The notes beneath the pieces are model-generated. The model was not told where the DNA came from. It did not search any database and saw only the letters and a list, made by a program, of their open reading frames with translations. The position numbers were made by a program, and so were the translations under genes. Positions 46,119-57,659 of a DNA stretch of 64,000 bases are shown in pieces. The stretch lies in NCBI GenBank assembly GCA_030544215.1, contig JARZZO010000013.1, positions 38,823,196-38,887,195 of the forward strand. Reading direction: 5' to 3'. The DNA is from Zantedeschia hybrid cultivar. Lineage: Eukaryota; Streptophyta; Magnoliopsida; Alismatales; Araceae. How positions within the stretch are numbered: position 1 is the first letter of the stretch; every line of letters begins with the position of its first letter.

Positions 46119-46671
46119 TAGGACTGCAATTCAAGTCGGGTTAAGTCGAGTTGGGATCAATCCTAACGCAACTAATGTCAAAGGCCTCTCAACTTTGATC
46201 CAATTCAATTCAACCCTCAACCAACATCCTTAACCCTAATCCAGCCCATGTAACATAACCTTCATCGTATTGTGTAGGGGTGGGTTGGGTTACATCCAAA
46301 AGATGCATAAATTTATCTATCTATCTATAAAAAGTAACTAAGAATAGAAGGTACAAACATGATGACATGGCTACCACTCGAGAACATTTTTGTCTACCAC
46401 TCGAGAACATTTTTGTCTATGTCGTAATGTAGTGTTTGTTTAAAGATATAAAATTAAATGCAATATGTTTTAATGATCTAAGTTATTATTTATTTATATT
46501 AATGTCAGGTTAGATTAAGTCGGATTCACCAACTTTTATTTCACTCCAACTTATCTAAGGTCAAGTTGATAGACCTCCCAACCCTAATTCTACCGAATCA
46601 TAACTTGATCAGGTTCATCGTTGGGTTGGTCTAATCGGGTTCTGATTGACCCACTGGAAGTTACAATCCTA
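46119..46671. mobile_element. hAT-type MITE
   Basis: Ends TAGGACTGCAATTC and, from the right, TAGGATTGTAACTTC form inverted repeats. A perfect 8-bp duplication CTATTCAT flanks them (46111-46118 and 46672-46679). The subterminal DNA holds GGGTTGGGTT/AACCC and AGTCGGGTTAAG-type words in both orientations, typical of hAT derivatives. It has no frame. It contains the 23-bp tandem duplication listed next. Confidence 0.88.
46371..46416. repeat. Perfect 23-bp tandem duplication within the hAT MITE
   Basis: CTACCACTCGAGAACATTTT(TGT) occurs twice without a mismatch, so it arose after most other decay of the element. Confidence 0.95.
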
Positions 46672-46679
46672 CTATTCAT

Positions 46680-47561
46680 ATCCAATATAGATGGATAAGT
46701 TCGATCTCAACTCGAACTTGTTCTACAACCATCAATATTACCGTATACACAGTGTAATCGGACCTTTAAGCATGTGATCAATGGGAAGGAGCCCTCACCT
46801 CCTTGGATGCCTATCCACACTTCATCAGACTTTGATTTAACAAGATGGACCTAGACCTGTATGTGCCGGTGAGGAAGACAGATCACCTTCGTGCATGCAG
46901 CAAAGGAGGGAATCATGGTAGTCACCAATCTCACATGGACACATAAGCCGTGTAGACCGAAGCTAAGGGCAACAGCCGATTCTGTACCTTTCCCACTCAC
47001 ACTTCTTCACGTGTTTCAGAAGCCATGCATGCACCTACATATCAAACATCTGACTCCAAAGAGTTGTGGGTTGTCTTGGAGAGAGAACCAAGTGCTACCT
47101 AATTCCCTGATTGGTTTAGCTCATAAGACGCACGTACGCTAAGTCTAGCAATATTACAAAGGCGTTAGTTCTATCACTATGAAAGACACCATTGTTAGAC
47201 ATTAGAGAATGATGGGTTAGGTTAGGTCCCCAGGAAGAACGTTTTTAATTTATCCCTCATGTTCCCTAACAGAGATTCTCTTAGTACAATTATTGATCGG
47301 ATCGAGCCAGTCAATAACACTGAGAGAGATGAAAGAATCTTCCAAATAAACCCCTCGTTAGGAATGAGAAAAAGGTTCTCAGGTAAAGAAAGGGAAAGCT
47401 TCCAAAAAACTCTCTCACATGCGGTGCTTTTTCTATTTATGAGGAGAGATTTTTACTAAAGACTCCCTCCTCTCCTCTCTATACTAGTTGAGTTTAGTCT
47501 AAATCCGTACTGAGAGGAACCGTACTCTTAGATCAAATAGCATGTCGTGCGTTTAAAAAAA
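46680..47561. other. Intergenic DNA, nothing recognised
   Basis: Contains only short frames. A TATA-like motif on the - strand near 47435-47445 in GA-rich surroundings could be a decayed LTR promoter, but no borders were found. Confidence 0.35.
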
Positions 47562-47963
47562 GGATTTTTGCATAGATACCACTCAAATACATTATATTTG
47601 TATATATATCTTCAACTTTCACATATTATTTTCAATATCCTCCAAATTCCGAACATGTTGCGGTACTTATGTCCCTCTATTAAAATAACATGAATTATAA
47701 CTGAATATGTTGAAAAGATTTTGTAAATTTTGATAACATCAAGGGTACATATGCAAAATTCTAGTATATATATATATATGCAAAATATCAGTGAGTTTAG
47801 GAGTACGTATGCAAAGTCTTTAAGTTTGATTTAATGGCAATTCGACGGAAGGATATAATACCTCCAATAAATTAGAGATTTCAGAGGTATTGAAAATAAC
47901 ATGTGGAAGTTGGAGATATATATGCAAATACAATGTATTTGAAAGGTATATATGTAAAAAGCC
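47562..47963. mobile_element. MITE with long inverted ends (about 85 bp)
   Basis: Left arm words GG.TTTTT.CATA, CTCAAATACATTATATTTG and TATATATCTTCAACTTTCAC are matched in the complement of the right arm (CAAATACATTGTATTTG, TATATATCTCCAACTTCCAC, TTATTTTCAATA). The interior has no frame. Flanks are A-rich, so a target duplication (perhaps GTTTAAAAA/GTTCAAAAA) cannot be fixed. Superfamily is uncertain. Confidence 0.75.
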
Positions 47964-47969
47964 GTTCAA

Positions 47970-50900
47970 AAATAATAATAAATTAATTCTGTATTAATAA
48001 GAGATAACCCTAACTCACTGCAGCAGTACTATACATAGCTTACAGTACTGTTTAATCCCATTAGACCCAAAGGAACCCGTCTGCACCTTGAAGACTGTTG
48101 TAATAAATCTAGATGGTTGGTAATCAAGACGTGAGCTTGAACGAACATAAGATAATGAGGATTGAAATTCGGAACTTTAACCAAGGTGATTTTGTCAATA
48201 CATGACAGAGAAATGGCCAAACTCTGAGCAATTAATTAACATATATACATGTGACTGAACCACATTATTTTGGTAAGAAACATAGGAAATTCTTCTCTCT
48301 TTTTTTGGACACGAGAAATTTCTTTTTGTTTTTTGGACCTGAAGAAAATTAGATTTAGAGACTCGTGTCTTTGTTGCCATTCTATCTCAAGCTAATTCAC
48401 ACATCCAACCATGTGTTACCATAAATGCCCTCCATGCACATAATTATACACCCAACATTGGATTATGACAATATGAAGTTAAAATGAAAACTAAACAACT
48501 GAGATCGATGTTGTGTCCTCAATCTATAATTAAACACCCTATAATTTTGAAAAAGAATAATTTTTACATTAAGTTATTAATAAAGAGACCGACTCGGGAT
48601 CCAAAATTTCGAACGTATCTTCTTCCAGTGCAACATGACCAAGCATCTAAATTCTACCTTTCAAATATGATATTTTCTTTATCATTCTAGATTTGTTCAA
48701 CTTTGGGGTCCACACGATATGTTCAAGTATCAGTACTTACTAGCTAGTTTTAAATGTGACTAAAGACACCTATCTAATTAATTGTTTCCAAATGCATGCC
48801 CAAATTAAGGTGCGATCATAGCACAAGATGGTGCAGTGCCTCGCAGACCCGTTCCTCTCCTCCTCCATATCATTTGTATGGAGTTTGCAGCAGGAATAAG
48901 CACTGATGATTGGATTGGCATGAGTGTTATAATCACCTGCATATTTTTATAATAAACCTGGTCGGCGTCTGCCCCACAAATTAAAGTTTACAGATGATGG
49001 TGAAATCTTGGCGTGCTTCCACAAGTATCTTCCCAAAACTCCGAGTGGCAATGGTTGCTGTCTCTCTATCATGATAGAGACCAAAAAAAAGAGGAAGAAG
49101 AAGAAGAAGAAAAGCAACAGCTCTACTACAGATGCAAATCTCTAAGGGTAAATCAAATCTCTACATCAAGATGATACTAGAAAGTCTAGAATGGACTCCA
49201 AAACAGCATGTGCTACAGATTTCTTCCTTTTTCTTGAAGGGTATTGCCTTTGGTAGGTTATGCTTTGTCAAATTATTCCTACTTCGCTTTGTAGGCCATT
49301 GAGTTGTATTCATGTCCCTGTCCCCCACTACAAGCTTGGAACTGTAAGAGAGAATATTGGAAGATAAAAGGGTGGTATAGTGTCATGATGTCTCATCTTC
49401 TAGAGACAAGAAGCTTCTCTTACGGGAGCACACCGCCCCCACAGTCCTGTTTCATAGCTTTCTTCGTGCTTTAGTTTTTTTTTTTCAAAAAGGGCAGCCA
49501 AAACGGGATCCTTTGTGAAAGTTCCCAGTCATTAGGTAGGAGGCGCCAAATAAATAAATAAATATAATTTATATAGTGCAATACTGTGGTTCCAAAGCAT
49601 TATCATGTTCCCAATCTAACATCCGTTGAGAAGCTTTTACAGGTAATTTTTAGACGTAAAACACCATAAAACACTGCCTCGAAGACAGTATTCACATAAA
49701 AGCATCTGCTCTTTGCTTTGTCTTCAACATGTGGAGATGCAATGATGAGGCTAATGAACACCACTTGAGAAACGAACAAGAGTCATGGTGGTGTGCTATG
49801 CCCATCAGTTCACCCATCCATTTGTTTTGACCTACAGAATTTAACCATGTTAAGTGCGTCGTTTAAAATTAAATAAGATCTCAAAAACAAATTTTACCTT
49901 GAGCAAATTATAATGACTCAACTAAGACGTATGTGGTGTAACCTGTACGCACATATGTCATTTAGGATGCACAAATTTTTTTGGAAAATAATTTCTCAAC
50001 CAACTTTCACATGCATGTTTTGCAAAGGTGAATAAAAATTAGTTGAAAAAATATTTTTTATATTCTCATAATTTTTTTTTTTTCGAGATCCATTTTCCCA
50101 TCTCTCTCCATAGAAAAATATTTTTATGGAAAATATTAACTACTCTCTCTCTCCACGTAAGATTCTCTCAAGAAAACTCCAACCTCTCCATGAGATTAGC
50201 AAACATATGCTTCTGTTTTACAGAAAAATGTTTTGCGAAGTTTTTTACTCCCAAAAAACATTTTCCGTGATTCTTTACTTTTCATAGAGATATTAAGAAT
50301 GCAAATGCCTCCTGACGAGCACCCTGTACGTAGAGTTCCCCTCTTAAATTTTGGACCAAGTAAACCTTTCTAAGCCTCCAAGTAAGAGATCAACCTTTTC
50401 AAGTCCAACAGTCAACCGTAAAAGAAGTCAAGGGCGGGAACAAATGGTCAAGGCACCAAAAATAACAAATCTTAGGGACCTTTCCACTGTGCTCTTGCTC
50501 AACTGCTCTACCTGTCTAATCTGACTAGCTGAGCCATCCTCAACCTGAAATGTGTTGGAGGTGTACTAATTGGTCGTTTTTACATGTCTGCAAATATGAC
50601 ATTGGCCACAGCTCCACGATCTGATGAACATTTTGGTCATGTTTTGCACAGCTTCCAATGGAAATTACTTTTAGATTTTTATCTAATTATTTTGAGAGAG
50701 AAAACGATAAGTTATATAGTATTTTGATTGATTTCTGGCTTCTAAACAAAAGCTCTAAATTAGAACTTTTTGAATTGGAGAAAAAATAAAATTGGTAGGA
50801 AAGGTCCGACTTTTTAAGACTACCTAAAGTCAATTATAACTACTTCCATATAATTTTTTGGGGGGCTTTGCGACTATCAACCCTCCAACGTTTTTGATAT

Positions 50901-52170
50901 TACAAATAATTCCTCTTAAGCTAACAATTTATAAATAAACTCTCGAAATCTCAACTTTCTTATAAAAAAAGTTCTTTTCGAGCATTTTTTGGTGCCACTC
51001 TCAAGGGGTTTTTTTGTAATACTAAAGGGTCTTGCACCAATTCACGGAAGATTTTGAAGACTTATTCATAAATAGTTGTATAATCCTATTACAGGGGCTC
51101 TATTTATAAATATATTATATTTTTAGAGATTTATTTTTAATTATTCATATTTTTAGTATTAAAAGAGAAAGTCAAAAGTGACTTCAGACTATAAACTACA
51201 CCAAACACCTTCTTTATACTGTAAGATGATGAAAAATCCAGACTAAAAAATGAACGCTTTGGAACCCGCATCTAGCATCTGTTCTAGCCTAATCTCTACA
51301 GATAGACCCAGTCACACGCAGAGTCCCGGATCGGATGGGGGCATCAGTCGGTGAATGCAAACAAATCAAATGAGTCATCTACTGGACCCTGCTCCCATCT
51401 ATTAATCTAGCTCACTTGTCTCTTGTTCGTGATGGGATTATTGATCCTTTCAACGTCGGTATCATTGTCCTCATTAGACTTCTAACTTTTTTTTCTTTTT
51501 ATTTTTCCTTATAGTCAATAGTTCAATAGTTGAGCTCATAGACTCTCGATTCTAAGTGCAGGATTCAAACCCACCTACGCATTCTAGTTCTCTGTTTATA
51601 AGTGATAAATCTGCACAAAGACTTAAAACTTTTTTGCCCGCCTGGGCAATTATTTCTCTCCAAATGGCAGTGCTCTTGTTTCCGAGGGACTCACAGACTT
51701 GTACAAGTAAACTGGATCAGGTTTCAAATTGTTCCCTGTTTGTTTAATATCGAATTTTAAATGCGTCTGAGAAAGATCTCTACTGTACGTAGTTTGGTAA
51801 TTGGGTTCGATCTTATTTCAAAATTCACAAAATGCGATCACAAACTTCAGGTAGCAACATAAGATAAGGTGTTTGTTGTTAGATGAATTGCATATATTCG
51901 AACAATAAAGTTATCAAGTCTAAACAGACCCATACTGGATCTGGACCCATTTTGACAGCTTAGTTGTCAGTATCATCAACGTCATTGTCGTCGTCTTAAC
52001 CTTACTTCACCGACATGGACTGAACTAGATCTTGTAGAATATTAGATAGAGATTAGTATTCTTTTTTTTTTTTTTCCATAGGCTGTCATGTTAACTAACG
52101 GCAACTAATATCTGCAAATAGCAGCAAGAGTCCTTGTCAAAGAAAATTTGGGAAAAGAGATTCGGTTAGT
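47970..52170. other. AT-rich intergenic region, no gene seen
   Basis: About 4 kb without a recognisable gene on either strand. Simple sequence occurs: an AAG-rich run near 49085-49115, AAAT units near 49550, and several A or T runs. Short frames do not show family motifs. Confidence 0.45.
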
Positions 52171-52179
52171 CGGTCGAAA

Positions 52180-52591
52180 TAGGGGTGTCATTTGGGCAGG
52201 TTAGCCCGTGGCTCAATCCAATCCAGCCCATATTAAATGAAATTAGGTTGGCCCAAGTTATATAAATTGGGTTGGATTAAATTTGGATTGACATCAGTTA
52301 AATCTGGACTGGATTGGGCTGAAAATGGACTGACTCAATTCAATTTGTTGACTTTTACAATAATTCATGCAAAAATTAAAATACTTCTAACAAAAGATTT
52401 ATAAACAGGATCAGTCCAACCCAATCCACTCATTATTGAATTTTGGCTGAATTTAGATTAAATTTGGACTAAATTGAGGTTAAATTTGAGTTGAATTTGA
52501 GCTGGACTAAAATTGAACTGAATTATTTTGAATTTGAATTAGACCTAAATTATCGAATAACCCAGCCCAGCCCGCCCAATTTACATTCCTA
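52180..52591. mobile_element. hAT-type MITE, older copy
   Basis: Left end TAGGGGTGTCATTTGGGC and right end reversed TAGGAATGTAAATTGGGC form an imperfect inverted repeat. Flanks CGGTCGAAA and CGATCCAAA match at 7 of 9, a decayed duplication. Internal words AATCCAATCCAGCCCA and AAATTTGGATT repeat in both orientations, as in other hAT derivatives here. Confidence 0.7.
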
Positions 52592-52939
52592 CGATCCAAA
52601 GGTCCATGAGATGAGACCAAGGGTACGTATCTACTTTTTTGAATGGAAGTTGATTTATGAACTCCACCTTCTCTTCGATGACCACTAACCAAAGAGAGTA
52701 ACCTCTAATGAGAGGCTACTTCATGTACTCAAAGATTAAGCCCTCGCCATATTGCCACCTGCAGACTGCATGACCTTCCTCTGTCCACAGCTGCACCAGA
52801 GGAACAATGCACCGTCACAAAAGGCCAAACACGGTGCAAAACTCCAACCTCTTCCAAGTGACTTGACTGCCGTGCCGAAGCCCTACTCCTATGTCTAATG
52901 AGAGAGAGAGAGACGTCTGTGCATGCATGTGGCTGAGTG

Positions 52940-53141
52940 AAGGGATGCAAATGGTAACTGATAACCCGATTATCCGACCGTTTATTAATTTATAAGTCAA
53001 TTAATAGAAAGTCTTTTTAAATCCGGCCGATTATTAACTTATAGGACAGTTAACATATGACATTTTTCGATTATTAACTTTATGAATATGGTCATAGATC
53101 TACTTTAGATCCATATCAAATCCTACCCGTTTGCATCCCTA
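52940..53141. mobile_element. Short hAT-like MITE
   Basis: The roughly 200-bp element has inverted ends AGGGATGCAAATGG and, from the right, AGGGATGCAAACGG. Interior words CCGATTATTAACTTATA recur with changes. The flanks are only partly alike (GCTGAGTG/ACTGTGTA), so the target duplication is weak. Confidence 0.6.
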
Positions 53142-53690
53142 ACTGTGTACACTCCCATACATGTGAGAGAGAAAGGTGCGGGTGCATGAAAGTGCGCATG
53201 CATGCACACGTACATCTGTGTGTGAGAGAGAGGTCATCTTCTTCACCGTGGCAAGTGGCCTCACACTCCTTGGTGGAAAGAGGAACGTAGAAACAAGGGA
53301 CTACATGATCGGTCTCCTTTGTCACCGGCCAACCATGTGGATTCCGGCGACCCAATCAACCCTGGCCGGATCGCAAGGACACGTGTAAACATTACCACCT
53401 TATCCCAAATGGAAGAAGAAAACAAGCCATGGGGAATTGGGGAAGGCAAAAAGGGGTAGCACAAGCCAAGGGCCATCAAGGTCTCCATGGTGGCCTTCAT
53501 CCTGATGGTCTCCGACAAGGGACACAGCAGACAGCCGCAGGCATGCCATGTTCTCACACCATGGCTTCAATTATTCAGCCCTTCCTCACCCCACAAGTAT
53601 CTCAAATCCATTAAAGTTGCCTCCCCATCTTTGCAACCTTTGACACTCCTCCCTTTTCAAGAGAGGGATCCCTTAGAGCTTGCCACCATC

Positions 53691-53933
53691 ATGAGAGCTC
53701 TCTGTGTGTTCCTTTGCCTTCTCATGCTCGCATTCGATGTCTCATCATCGCAATGTTCCACACACAGTTCTGCCCCCTCTGTGTGTTTCAGCATAACTCC
53801 CCGGCAGCACTCAGCAAGGCGGCCTCTTAACACACTGAGCTCATCAACACCGAACACTGAATTCAGAGATGGGGACAAACAGGTTGGCTTACACAGCACA
53901 TCCAATTTGCTGCTTCATTCACATAATAGATGA
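53691..53933 (+). CDS. Possible small secreted peptide precursor (80 aa)
   Basis: The ATG at 53691 is preceded by GCCACCATC and starts a frame of 80 codons. Residues 2-19 (RALCVFLCLLMLAFDVSS) form a clear hydrophobic signal peptide with a likely cleavage near Ser-Gln. The mature part is Ser/Thr/His-rich with two Cys (QCSTHSSAPSVC) and ends HSTSNLLLHSHNR. The frame is open upstream to 53487, but that part has no signal and the internal ATG is the better start. It matches no peptide family I can name (not CLE, RGF, CEP, PSK or PSY by its C terminus). A CGT repeat follows just after the stop. Without conservation or expression data it could still be a chance frame. Confidence 0.4.
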   Translation: MRALCVFLCLLMLAFDVSSSQCSTHSSAPSVCFSITPRQHSARRPLNTLSSSTPNTEFRDGDKQVGLHSTSNLLLHSHNR

Positions 53934-54358
53934 AATTGTCATCGTCGTCGTCGTCGTCAAGCTTTGTTCCATGAACTTTGAGTTAGCAAGGATTACAAAT
54001 TTGACTGAGCAAATTCAATTGATCATATGATAATCACCTAGAAAGATCACATAGCTATTGAAAATTCTTGTGAATTGGACACATACACAACACAGCCATT
54101 TTCTATCAAAAAGGGGAAACAGTCTTGAGTTTGAAAGTTTATGATGCAGGCTGAAGGCAGGATGGAAAGAGGGACAAACAAGGGGGAATATTTATCAGGT
54201 GAGGAGGATGAACAAAGCGAAGAGGGGCTTATCTACAATGTGGACTACCATGGGGTAACAACCCACCCTTCCCCATTGCCCAGGAATCACAGGCCATAGC
54301 ATACAGCCACTCACATTGTAGTTTTGAGCTGTCCCGTGAGCGTTACCTGGCAGTCTCG

Positions 54359-54508
54359 TCAGGGATCAACAGATTCAACACTGATATGAATGCGATCAGA
54401 GAGTTTAATTTCTGCAGCTAATCTTGCCCACCCAGAGCCCCAGTAAAGTTCCACAAGCTTGAAGTCTTCTGCTCCCTCCTCTGCAGACATATTTGGCCAA
54501 GCAACCAG
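54359..54508 (-). CDS. Last exon of an unrecognised plant gene (C terminus)
   Basis: On the - strand an acceptor (GGTTAG|CTGGTTGC) opens a 150-bp exon of 49 codons plus TGA. It encodes LVAWPNMSAEEGAEDF, then KLVELYWGSGWARLAAEIKL and SDRIHISVESVDP. Composition, the aromatic-rich core ELYWGSGWARL and the clean frame look like a real conserved domain end rather than noise. It joins in phase to the exon at 55963-56054. I do not recognise the family. The other exons were not located with confidence. Confidence 0.55.
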   Translation of the reverse strand: MVAWPNMSAEEGAEDFKLVELYWGSGWARLAAEIKLSDRIHISVESVDP

Positions 54509-54863
54509 CTAACCAAAACCATGATGGAAGTAAGCATCAAAATCATTAGAGTCATCACAAGCTTACACCTAATGAGACAACTGGATGGCAGGGCAAAGGT
54601 TAAAGCCCTTCAAAAGAGGACAGTGCCTTGGTGTCAAAACATGGTGCTACTGTACACAAAAAGTTGTCATTACTGAAGAGCATTTTCTACATCAATAAGC
54701 TCTGCCCAATTAGGTGAATGGTTATAAAAAAAAAAATAGCTACAGGGATTATAAACAAAAAGCAAGCTAAAGTTCTGTGAAAAGTCTATATCTTTGCTAA
54801 AATAGAAAAGAGTTATATGCATAATAGTCGTCTTTCTCGACAGAGGAATACTATTATACGACT

Positions 54864-54945
54864 CTTTTTACCACATTCAGTGGGAGATGCTTGATTATTT
54901 GAACCTTTTTACCACATTCAGTGGGAGATGCTTGATTATTTGAAC
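54864..54945. repeat. Perfect 41-bp tandem duplication
   Basis: Units 54864-54904 and 54905-54945 (CTTTTTACCACATTCAGTGG...) are identical, so the duplication is recent. It lies in the presumed intron between the two exons of the unrecognised gene. Confidence 0.95.
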
Positions 54946-55120
54946 AAAGAGCTCTTATCGAATGCATTAATGATAATAAAAGTCATGTCAAAAGTAACTT
55001 CAATGAGAACCATCTGATCAAATGATCAAACGATTTCAAATGAGTGTGCCAAATAGGATGGCAAAAAGTGTGGTATAATGTCATTCCTCTCCTCGACAAT
55101 TAAGTGCTTGTAAACTCTTA

Positions 55121-55632
55121 ACTCCACTTTGACTGGAGAATAGGAGAAGAATAAGGGCGAATAAGGGGAGAATAAACTTGAGTTTACTTTGACATGCGGA
55201 ATGGCTTATACCGTGCAGAATAGCGTATCGGGGGAATAAGGAGAATAAGTCATTCCACCCTAGACACAAGAATTGCTTATTCTTCTTATTCCATCAATGG
55301 GCCCCACAAAACTATCAAACCGAAACACCTCTCATTCTAATATACGCTATTCCGTCAGTAGACCCCACCAAATAACTTATTCTGCAAACAAAGTGGACGG
55401 CTTCTTATTCTTAGAATAAGGCTAACTCCGGTTTGATACGCAGAATTAGTTATACTGCGTTAGAATTGTTTATTTCTTGAGTAAGGAGAATAAGCAATTC
55501 CACGAATTGCTTATTCTCCTTATTCCGCCCCTCAAAATCCAAAAAAGCTACCAAAGTGAAACCCTCCTTTTCTGGAATAAGCAATCCAGAATACAGTATC
55601 CTGTCATAACCTATTCTGCTATCAAAGTGGGG
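55121..55632. mobile_element. Tourist-like (PIF/Harbinger) MITE cluster
   Basis: Outer inverted ends ACTCCACTTTGACTGGAGAA and, from the right, CCCCACTTTGATAGCAGAA are flanked by TTA (55118-55120 and 55633-55635), the TWA duplication of PIF/Harbinger elements. Inside, further ends of the same kind appear (TTTACTTTGACATGCGGAAT near 55180; complement of GCAAACAAAGTGG near 55390; AACTCCGGTTTGATACGCAG near 55425), so two or three related copies seem nested or in tandem. Repeated GGAGAATAAG/CTTATTCTCC words fill the interior. Confidence 0.7.
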
Positions 55633-55962
55633 TTAGGGATGGAACACCTTTTTTGTGTGGAGGTTGGGCACATAACATTCAGAAATGCCACTCAGACTCG
55701 GAACATGATCCAATTAAATTAAGCTACTTTTCATACACCACAAGAACTCATCAAAGAAAGTTGCATGCTGTACACTTTTTCAACACCTATAACCTCTAAG
55801 GATCCACAAAATCCAGGAAAAGACAGCTACTTTTAGCAGTGTGAGGAAAGCTTGATCCTGAGGCTGACCACAGATTTATATTATGCAAAAGTTCTTGATT
55901 TGATAATAAACAAGAGAGGCATCTTATATTGACCAATTTAATTCAATATACAAATGACCTAC

Positions 55963-56054
55963 CGCAATACCGCATGGCTCATAGGTATCAGTAGACCATA
56001 CTGGGAGATTTCTGATGACTGCTTCATAATCCAGATATGTGTATGATTTTGACC
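55963..56054 (-). CDS. Internal exon of the same unrecognised gene
   Basis: On the - strand, GGAG|GGTCAAAATC opens a 92-bp exon that ends GCG|GTAGGT. It reads SKSYTYLDYEAVIRNLP, then VWSTDTYEPCGIA, and leads in phase into the exon at 54508. The acceptor lacks a good pyrimidine tract, so its 5' border is less sure; the frame is also open further upstream for a few codons. The intron to the last exon (about 1.45 kb) holds the Tourist-like cluster. Confidence 0.45.
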
Positions 56055-56502
56055 CTCCAACCAAAGTTTTTACGTTATTGAAAAGACAGCCTCAATTCCA
56101 AACCTGTAGTGCAGTTTATTAATAGAGTTGTCTATTAATAGAATCTAGGGCTTATGGTCCCTCAAAATCTTATGTTTTTTACGAGGCTACAAGCCTACAA
56201 CACAACAACAAGCAACATGACTACTCATATGCAAGAGGCAAACCTTCTTCCCTAGTAAAACTGATGGCCTCGCATGAAGACACAGCCAAACATGCCATCA
56301 ATATTTATGCTTAACATTCAAAGTGGTCTTCTACATTTTGACAAACCTCCGGCATCTTTTCTATTTGAATGACCTCAATGTCTGGCATTGGCAAATGGAA
56401 GACTTAAATGTTTTTGCCATGATAAACTACAGTCAACATCAAGCCACAAACAGAACTCCTGTAACTTGTCAGTAAGGCGGTTTTATCAAGAAAACCTTTC
56501 CT

Positions 56503-56621
<119 letters not shown>

Positions 56622-56729
56622 AACCAATGAAAAAGACATACATACAATCTTTACTTGAGGGAAGAAAATTGAAATTACAGATAATAAAGTTCCTTGCCTC
56701 CATGCGGGATGAAACCTCAGCACCAACAA

Positions 56730-57351
56730 TTATGAGGTAGAATGAAGTGATAGCATTCCATTCATGTATTGCCTTCGTGTCTTCTTGTATTTCTTCTGCA
56801 GAGTTTCAAAACTCTTCCTTACATCCTCAAATGTTATGGACCTGCAAAATTGGTCTTTAACCTGCATAAATATAGTTTCAATTGCCTCGGTATGCCCTCG
56901 AGCTAACAGAAGAAACTCCTCAAAGGTTTCCAACATATTATTGAAGTTGAACTTGCGGATTTCATTCCCTTCCTGGGAAAGATGTCGAACCCATCGTAGC
57001 CATTGCAAGGACGTGTCATCCTTTTCACTAACGACAGCTTCAATCTTCCTGAATGCCTCCATGAAATTGGATTGAACAACAATCATATCAATTATACTGC
57101 CAAAGATGAATCTCTGCAGTACAGCAAGGTTTTGCATATGGTCTACGTTTCCATTATCTGATTGCACGGAAGTAGCAACCATGCAAGCCTTTCGGAAAGC
57201 AGGAACATGATCACCAATTAGCCTGATTGCAATATGCAACAGATTTATGATCATGAAATTTGGTATTCTGCATGTATAATCCACAAGCCAGTATTCTTCT
57301 TTCTGCTTTTGATTCCAGCAGTGAAGAGCAACATGAGCAAAGCCTTCCCAC
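56730..57351 (-). CDS. Terminal exon of an unrecognised protein-coding gene
   Basis: On the - strand a good acceptor (TTTTATACAG|GTGGGAAGGC) opens a 622-bp exon: one base, then about 206 codons to TAA at 56730. It starts WEGFAHVALHCWNQKQKEEY and continues with an alpha-helical, Leu/Phe/Ile-rich chain containing LHIAIRLIGDHVPAFRKAC, WLRWVRHLSQEGNEIRKF, FEEFLLLARGHTEAIETIF and a basic end KKYKKTRRQYMNG. No membrane segment or catalytic motif stands out; it looks like a helical scaffold or repeat domain. I cannot name the family. Upstream exons were not found; beyond 57.6 kb lie a hAT MITE and a LINE, so the gene may be truncated or have long introns. It could belong with the exons at 54-56 kb, but the stop at 56730 argues for a separate gene. 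Confidence 0.6.
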
Positions 57352-57659
57352 CTGTATAAAATGAATATTTAAGGAGACAAAAATACAGGCAGATGGATAC
57401 TGTACAGCAAAAGCATGCCAGTTGCATGCCATAAACCTTGAAACAAAAGTAAGATGTCCTAGGCTAGTAAGTATATAGGGAAAAAAACATTTCAGTCTAG
57501 ATGATAACAACATTGGAAATCAGTACAAATCAGACTCTGAAAAATGCCTACCTGGAGCAATGCAGCACACCCTACCTACTCAGGAGGCTGCGTTTAGGAA
57601 CTTTATAAGAAATACTTCTTGAATAAGTGCCTCCGAACAGAAGTGCCCTTAGGTAAGAG

